Assembly (NCBI GenBank): GCA_010645155.1
Contig: CM021318.1
Span: 8,609,550-8,673,549, forward strand
Length of the DNA: 64,000 nt
Direction: 5' to 3'
Source: Tigriopus japonicus
Taxonomy: Eukaryota; Arthropoda; Copepoda; Harpacticoida; Harpacticidae
Shown here: positions 58,148-64,000 of the stretch, one piece after another
How positions within the stretch are numbered: position 1 is the stretch's first letter
How the letters are laid out: each line of letters opens with the position of its first letter
Made by a program: the position numbers and the translations under genes
Notes under the pieces: model-generated
The model's input: the letters and a program-made list of their open reading frames with translations, nothing else
Database searches by the model: none
What the model was told of the DNA's origin: nothing

Positions 58148-60580
58148 TCAAGTCACACTTTTTAGGATCGTCGTGATGAGCCGAGTGAGTTTCCGAATGT
58201 CCTGAAGTGCATTCTTAAATTGATCGAAAGTGTCTGCGAATGTGGCATTCGAGAGACTTTGTAATTTGCGCTTAAAAATAGTCAGGTATTTGTTCTGAAC
58301 CTCGTCCATGGACGAGGATCTCACTTGGTCGTTGGTTGAAAACATGGTGATGAAAATGAGGAGTTTGAAAATATCCACACTTTGAACCAAACTGGACAAG
58401 TGGGAGGATATGCCTTGGAACTCCTTGATTAGATCGGAATTGCCCATCATGGCCGTCATGTCATTGATCCGGATCAACGTCATCCGCTTCAATTGAGACA
58501 CATCCATGACTCCAAAATATTGCTGCTGGAATATTCCATCGTCCAACTTGCCCAAAGCAAACTTGAGCTGTTGGTTACCCGTATCAAAATTCTCCACCTT
58601 GGCAATGCAGAGAGACACGGCATCCATCACGTTATTGGACAAGAGTTGGCCTTGGTCATGGTCGTTGAGGGCATTGAACTCGTCATGGACTTTCATGATG
58701 CGCCGGAACCGCTCGGTGAAAACCGAGACGAGCTTGGGAACAAACGCTTTGGACAGAGGGACATCATAACTGAACATAACAAACTCTTTGAGCGCTTCCT
58801 CGCCAAAGGAAACGTCGTGAAAGGCCCGATCGAACTTCTCAAACTGGCGAATCAACCAGCACTCCTCTTCCTGAGTATAGGGCATTGTGATGACGTTTGA
58901 GATCTCTTGGAAGTAGCATTCGGACTCTTCCCATCGGATATTGGTCTCGAACAATAAGGCCATATTTTCTAGGATCGATACGATACTCGTCAATTTTTCC
59001 TTATTAGCACAAGCGTACACTTCTGCCGCCCAATCGGCGAATGTCAGGATATCAATAAGATGCCCTTGAATCACGTTATCGTTATCGAGAATGGTGGCAT
59101 AGCTGGTGCCATATAAACATGTCAATGCCACTAAATAGTTGCAACTGGTCAGGAGAGGATGGTTGTCGAGCTCAGACGCCTTGTTTTCGTATGATTGCTC
59201 AGAACACGAACTTTTGAAAGCCTTCACTGCTTGATTGACCAAAGAGAAAGGAATCTTTGGTAAGTTCGAATATTGATAGGAAAAATTGTGGTCAATTTTC
59301 ATAGGAAACAACCATTCCACTTGTTCGAGACCCGTTTTGGCGTTTATGAAACGACCACAAAAGTACTGGACGAAGATTGGAGTATTGCGGTAGAGTAGTT
59401 TACATTGGTCAGCTTTGCTTAGAGACATGAATTCTGGCAGAGCAAATGCGAAGTTGGCAAACAACCTTGCTAACTGCACGATTAAGACTCTCAAGACGTA
59501 CTTGTTCATTCGGTAGCGTCCCATGTGAAATTCCAACCAATTCCGGAACACGTCTTCATCGATTATGGTATTGGAACATGATTGATGCCAAGCATTTTTG
59601 GTTCGCTCCATAAATGTCATCATCTGCTTTCGTTGGCGTTGCTGATATTGTTTACTTGACTTGGGTTTGCCTCTGGACCTTTTTTCTCGCTGTTCATCGA
59701 TATCCAGATACACCACCTCCAACTCGTCCAAGGCTGTTTGCTGGGGAAGGCTTTGGTCCATTTGGGAGAAGAAATCATCAGTTAGTTCAGGTAACGGAGA
59801 CCTGTCTTGAGACACGGGTATGGTTGAGCCATCATGGAATCCTGAAAAGGGATTTTTGTTCTCTTCGTCACTGTATGTCTTGCTTCCCGGGTTCATATTG
59901 TGCTGAGGCTCATATTGGCTATAGACGGTCGAATTACATTCCATGGGCAAATATTGCTGGTTTTGTGCCGAATGAAAAGTCTCGCGCTGATTAGATTGAG
60001 GTTCGTCCCAAAAGGGTTGGGGTACTGAAGGTAGTGTCTGATACGAAGGGATCATTTTTGGCGATTTCCCCCTTCGTGGATGATACAAGGGATTGAGTTG
60101 CTCTGAACCATCACATGACGTTTCTTCTTGCTTGATATTCAAAGAAGCCTCATCATCATCTTTATCATCGTGCTTTTTCTGTCGCTTGTTCTTCTTGACC
60201 ATTCGCAAAACCACAGGTTTATCCTCTTCCAAAGCGGTTTCGAGGGCCGGGTCATCTTTTACTTGCTTTTTGAGCATTTTTCGGAAGCGGGTTCGTTTGG
60301 CATTATCATTTAAAACCTGGTCAGGTTGCATTCCCGCAACAATGCAATTTCGGAATCGACAGGCTTGACACTTTCTCCTCGTTTTGACATTGATTTCACA
60401 TGTTCCTCCATTTTTGCAATGAAATGAAGGGTTTCGAGACCGCTGAATGGTCCTTCGAAAAAATGCCCGACAGCTAAAACAAGCACTAGCTCCATAATTG
60501 AGATGATACGTTTCGGCCTCACCAAAGCACACGGCACAGATCTTGGACCTTCGAGGGGTCTCCTCTTTGTGTGATTCCAT
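58148..60580 (-). CDS. Nuclear receptor with one DNA-binding domain and two LBD-like segments
   Basis: Intronless frame of 810 aa from ATG 60580. The DNA-binding domain is at residues 15-84, with zinc cysteines C15, C18, C34, C37, C55, C61, C71, C74 and recognition helix CFSCRAFFRR. A long polar linker with Lys-rich patches follows. Residues about 340-565 form a first ligand-binding-like segment with FALPEFMSLSKADQCKLLYR and HPLLTSCNYLVALTCLY. Residues about 575-810 form a second, starting FGEEALKEFVMFSYDVP, with VHDEFNALNDHDQGQLLSNN. Each carries its own helix 3-5 signature. The second aligns with the ligand-binding domain of the receptor at 42325-44028; the first is more divergent. No acidic AF-2 core is seen at the C-terminus. 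Most receptors are 400-600 aa with one such domain. Function is inferred as DNA-binding regulation; whether either domain binds ligand is unknown. Confidence 0.9.
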   Translation of the reverse strand: MESHKEETPRRSKICAVCFGEAETYHLNYGASACFSCRAFFRRTIQRSRNPSFHCKNGGTCEINVKTRRKCQACRFRNCIVAGMQPDQVLNDNAKRTRFRKMLKKQVKDDPALETALEEDKPVVLRMVKKNKRQKKHDDKDDDEASLNIKQEETSCDGSEQLNPLYHPRRGKSPKMIPSYQTLPSVPQPFWDEPQSNQRETFHSAQNQQYLPMECNSTVYSQYEPQHNMNPGSKTYSDEENKNPFSGFHDGSTIPVSQDRSPLPELTDDFFSQMDQSLPQQTALDELEVVYLDIDEQREKRSRGKPKSSKQYQQRQRKQMMTFMERTKNAWHQSCSNTIIDEDVFRNWLEFHMGRYRMNKYVLRVLIVQLARLFANFAFALPEFMSLSKADQCKLLYRNTPIFVQYFCGRFINAKTGLEQVEWLFPMKIDHNFSYQYSNLPKIPFSLVNQAVKAFKSSCSEQSYENKASELDNHPLLTSCNYLVALTCLYGTSYATILDNDNVIQGHLIDILTFADWAAEVYACANKEKLTSIVSILENMALLFETNIRWEESECYFQEISNVITMPYTQEEECWLIRQFEKFDRAFHDVSFGEEALKEFVMFSYDVPLSKAFVPKLVSVFTERFRRIMKVHDEFNALNDHDQGQLLSNNVMDAVSLCIAKVENFDTGNQQLKFALGKLDDGIFQQQYFGVMDVSQLKRMTLIRINDMTAMMGNSDLIKEFQGISSHLSSLVQSVDIFKLLIFITMFSTNDQVRSSSMDEVQNKYLTIFKRKLQSLSNATFADTFDQFKNALQDIRKLTRLITTILKSVT

Positions 60581-61876
60581 GACTTATTGTAATTAAAATT
60601 AATGCCACCTCTCAAGAACTAAAATGCTTGATTCGCCTGGTCATGATGAAACTTCACTTGATGCACAAATAGAGTATCCTTTGACCTTGAGCAATACAGT
60701 CTTTGAACTTGTTGCGACCCTTGAACCCATGTTCTCCACAAAACAATCGTATGATTGCCCCTAAAATTCACGAGGGGCTCCCACTTTCACTAGATATCAA
60801 GAGCACATTGTAGATTGGTGTCCTTCCTCTGGAAAGACCAAGTCCAATCAATAGAAAGGTAAGAGGGTCCGCAGGCCTTTGAAAGAGCAGCCAAATGTGT
60901 TTCGAGAGCAATGAAAACAGTCTTTATGGAACAACGTCATTCTAAACTACGTGCAGAGACCATCTTGCAGTGTGTGAAGAATTCTCTTCCTCGAGCGTGC
61001 AACCAGTACGCTCTGACAGCCATGTTCACAGCACTACATACTACCTCCCCAAAAGAACCTACAGTGTTCAGAAGCTTCCTCGCCCTCCAGACGCCATGTG
61101 TTTCTTCATACACTTGCACTACAAGTCTGCGAGTTGTTCGGCGTGAGAATGTGACCACCTTCGAGACTTGCTTGTGCTCTATCGCCCTCTTTGAAGTTCA
61201 CATCGCGCTTACGCAAAGCATGTAACTCAAACTTATCTTTTTCCCCATAGTGGCCTCACTAAGCACCCAAGATAAGAATTTTGCTAGAGCATTCCAATAG
61301 ATCACCAGAACATAACTGTTGATATAAATTAATACAAGTCAAGTCGATTGAATTCTAATGCATGCACAATCCAGCCAAAAACTCGTTTTTATCATGGGAA
61401 AGAAGGCTTGATGCAAGACCGGTAGTTGTCCGTCCATGGAACAGGTTCTTCAAGAAAAAATGATGGTAAAAACTCAGGGTGACAATATCTAGGAAATTCA
61501 TACTAGTAGGAGAGGAGGAAGGAGGATCATTGATTCTGCACCACCCTAGGTCAGAAACCTTACAAATGTGACAACCACAATGCTTTCAAGAAGTATTCCA
61601 AGTTTTTAGTGTTTATTGACTTATGTTAAAGAAATATGAGTATAACGTAATCAGAGACTATTTGACGTACAAAGTTGAAATTAGATAATCGATATTTAGC
61701 TCGAGGGATAAATCGCAGATACAAGATTCATGCTAACGAAACACACCCTGTTAAAAGCCCTTCAATGGCTTCTTTTTAAAAGAGAAAAAAGCGATTTTTC
61801 ACAGAACCACGGTCTACTCTTAGCAGTGGTTCACATGGGTCTTGTCATTCAATTTGTCTAATTAGATCACCAAATT
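60581..61876. other. Shared upstream region of divergent genes
   Basis: The 1.3 kb between the receptor (-) and the homeobox gene (+) must hold both promoters. A 104-codon plus frame at 60911-61225 and a 73-codon minus frame overlapping it share no recognised motif; the locally higher GC could reflect a 5' untranslated exon. No repeat recognised. Confidence 0.45.
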
Positions 61877-64000
61877 ATGGATCCATATCTATTCGATTCG
61901 TCCATTCCACTTTCCAGTTGTTCATTGGGTGCTAACCCTCTAAGTTTGGAGAACCATTCCGGAAATGGAACCTCCAGTGGCTACTTTGAAGATGTCCAAG
62001 ATTCAGGCAATATTTTTGGAAACGCTCACATTCTAAGTCAAAATGGTTCCTCAACGCATTCCCCGAGCATTGCAAGTGATCCATACGCAAATGGATTTAC
62101 GTCTACCCCGCTGGTTGATGTGGAAACCGTTGAAAGAGGAGAAAGGAATTATTCTCCCACATTGAGTACACCTTCTTCACACCTTCACAAAAGGTAAAGA
62201 ATCTCATTGATCAGCGGGAATAACGCCTTGCAAGTTGCAGCCCCATTTGCCTTTTAGTGGTTCAAGCACTACGAGGCCTTTATTTCGCCCAGGGTTTCCA
62301 GACGAAGAAGATAAAGACACACAAAGAAGACCGTCCCCATTGTCGTTGTCATCGTCGTTGTTAGCAACGCCAACGTCATTGGATCATTCATCATTGTCAG
62401 TCGCTCATCTTTCCCCGGTTCCCTATTTCACGGTGAAGCCACTTTTTCCTATATCCCTGAACTTGGGACAAGCCTGTAATGGGTATGGGGCAAACCAGAA
62501 TGTCAGATCCAATACGGGACACAATTTAAGTGGAGAGTCGAGGGAAGATTGGCTTCAACGACGCTCCCATGGCGATCGAAGGCAACAAAAGCGATATCGG
62601 TAGGTCCAAAAGGTTTGAACAACCGATTGCTCAACTTCAAATCAATTCCTTTGGTCTTGCTTTGTTCATTTTCTATCTTTTTGGTTAAGGACTTTAGAAA
62701 AGCAAAAAAGTACTTTACGAAACTTGATGCAGAAGTCTGTTCAATCGCGAAAAAATGGCCTATTTTTTTCCAGACGCTTGCTCCCTGCGCAGTTTCATCG
62801 ATAAAAATGGAGCTACTTACGTAAATAAAGACTTGTTGCAATTGCAAAATGGATTCGTCTACGTACTCTAAAATTAGCCGAAAATAAAGCCAATATATAA
62901 TGATTTTCAATATCTTTGAGCTGGATTGGGAAGCCTTGTTCCAACTTGAAGAAAATTCTTTTGACAACTCTGAAAGATACAAACTACATGTTTTGCAGTC
63001 TAGCACATTCAAACTAATAAGGATTTTATTCAAGTTCGTCGCTCTCCTCTCTTCTCAAAAGTGTGAAAGCAAGTTTTCCAGGATGTTTTTTTATCCCCAC
63101 CAGGTTTCACCTCGCTCATTGATGAGAGAAAAAATACCCTATAGCTCGGATGTCAGGTCCACTGATTCAAATAGCTAAATATAGTATACCATGGCATAAC
63201 TATCAGTCATGTTCTACTATAGTTTCTGTACATAAACTGCCTTTTAAACATTACTATTTGGTTTACCTGAGGCATTCAAATTGGTGCACCTACATCCGAC
63301 CTTGTATTTCCCTGTTTGTGGAAGGCCTTGAGCGAATATTTTTCATTCGTTTTAGCAAACCTTTGAAGAGAAATTGGCAGAGCTTGATAGACTAAGTATT
63401 ACTTTTCATTTCCAGGACGTCATTTTCCCAATTTCAGCTCGAGGAATTAGAGCGGCTTTTCTCAACTACTCATTATCCAGATGTTTTCCTTCGAGATATT
63501 ATAGCTGCCAGAATTGGATTGTCGGAAGCCCGTGTTCAAGTGAGCCATTTTAGGCTTAACCCATGTTCCAGAGCTGATCTCGATTTTTTTTAGGTTTGGT
63601 TCCAAAATCGACGAGCAAAATTTCGAAAGAACCACAAGGGTTTTCCAGGTAAGTGAAAGAACGTCGCATAGATGACTAATGTCTTTGAACATGTGTTTTT
63701 CAATCCAGTCGATTTTCCCCAACCTGGACTGTATTTGCCAAATCATGGTTCTCTTTTAACGGCAACTTCTTCTTCGTCATTGTCCAAGTCGTTCAATTCC
63801 AATGTTATGGAGCAAAGTTCCTGTGTTGCTTCGCCAAGTACATCTACGTCATTGTCAATAAGAGAGGATATTGGTTGCTCTTTCAAAGCAACTCAAGTTC
63901 ACCATCGTCTGAAGACAGCATCTGACTTGACCAAAGATGTGTTACTTGCTCAGCACAAGACGGATGAAAAGCCCGATTTGCTACAAATGATCATTGATGA
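61877..64000 (+). CDS. Paired-like homeobox transcription factor, 3' end outside the window
   Basis: Exons 61877-62193, 62258-62599, 63416-63539, 63594-63648, and 63709 to beyond 64000. All are GT-AG with agreeing phases; exon 2 uses the TTTTAG acceptor at 62257, because the nearer GCAG site at 62240 breaks the frame. A Ser/Thr-rich N-terminus precedes the homeodomain, which starts [20 protein letters not shown] and ends [17 protein letters not shown]. It has Q50 and the HYPDVF and [12 protein letters not shown] motifs of paired-like (PRD-class) proteins. RAKFRK recalls Phox2 and Prrx, but helix 2 ([14 protein letters not shown]) is divergent, so no orthologue is named. The three homeodomain exons split between F/Q positions as usual for the class, including the intron before VWFQN. 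No paired domain is visible. It is a nuclear DNA-binding regulator, probably developmental. Confidence 0.92.

Noticed and set aside
60911..61225. 104-codon plus frame between the receptor and homeobox genes
   Set aside because: No motif, overlapped by an open minus frame, and sited in the shared promoter region.
62503..63033. 176-codon minus-strand frame
   Set aside because: It overlaps exon 2 and intron 2 of the homeobox gene, whose splice phases and homeodomain are secure; no motif on the minus frame.
1..64000. CRISPR arrays, operons, bacterial or viral genes
   Set aside because: No regularly spaced repeats with unique spacers; all coding genes are eukaryotic in structure.

Overview
The window looks like nuclear DNA of an arthropod, most likely a copepod-type crustacean. 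The reasons are GT-AG introns with conserved phase, a coatomer epsilon gene, an insulysin gene, a paired-like homeobox gene, two nuclear receptors with a divergent CFSC(K/R)A P-box, and many hAT, LINE, SINE and foldback repeats. The species call is inference; the gene-family calls rest on motifs read in the translations. One run of 80 N (11056-11135) marks an assembly gap.

Layout. 1-1505: repeat cluster, with the end of a hAT-like element inside a non-LTR reverse transcriptase fragment, a diverged direct repeat, and a tRNA-derived SINE. 1612-3195 (-): intronless BTB/C2H2 zinc-finger regulator. 5074-15089 (+): six-exon insulysin-like M16 metalloprotease, 1157 aa, rebuilt here with all splice phases agreeing; its first exon lies 3 kb from the rest. 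15090-42179: about 27 kb without a confident gene, holding hAT-type elements with 8-bp target duplications, foldback elements, SINE and LINE tails, an inverted duplication of a small reading frame, and a few possible isolated exons. 42325-44028 (+): intronless nuclear receptor, 567 aa, with a 41-bp palindrome upstream. 44029-48249: SINE-rich spacer. 48250-54633 (+): three-exon gene of 294 aa that I cannot assign, with a hAT MITE in intron 1 and a LINE remnant in intron 2. 54708-55866 (-): five-exon coatomer epsilon (298 aa), tail-to-tail with the previous gene, 74 bp between stop codons. 58148-60580 (-): intronless 810-aa nuclear receptor. 61877-64000 (+): paired-like homeobox gene, five exons, running off the window.

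The most unusual item is the 810-aa receptor. After one DNA-binding domain it appears to carry two ligand-binding-domain-like segments in tandem, each with its own helix 3-5 signature. Only the second aligns over its length with the ligand-binding domain of the neighbouring receptor at 42 kb. Both receptors are intronless, share the odd P-box and lie 14 kb apart on opposite strands, which suggests related local genes, possibly with retroposition in their history. The second theme is repeat ecology. At least four hAT-like families here have their own short subterminal repeats, and a tRNA-derived SINE shares its 3' tail with an L2/CR1-like LINE whose coding 3' end is also present.
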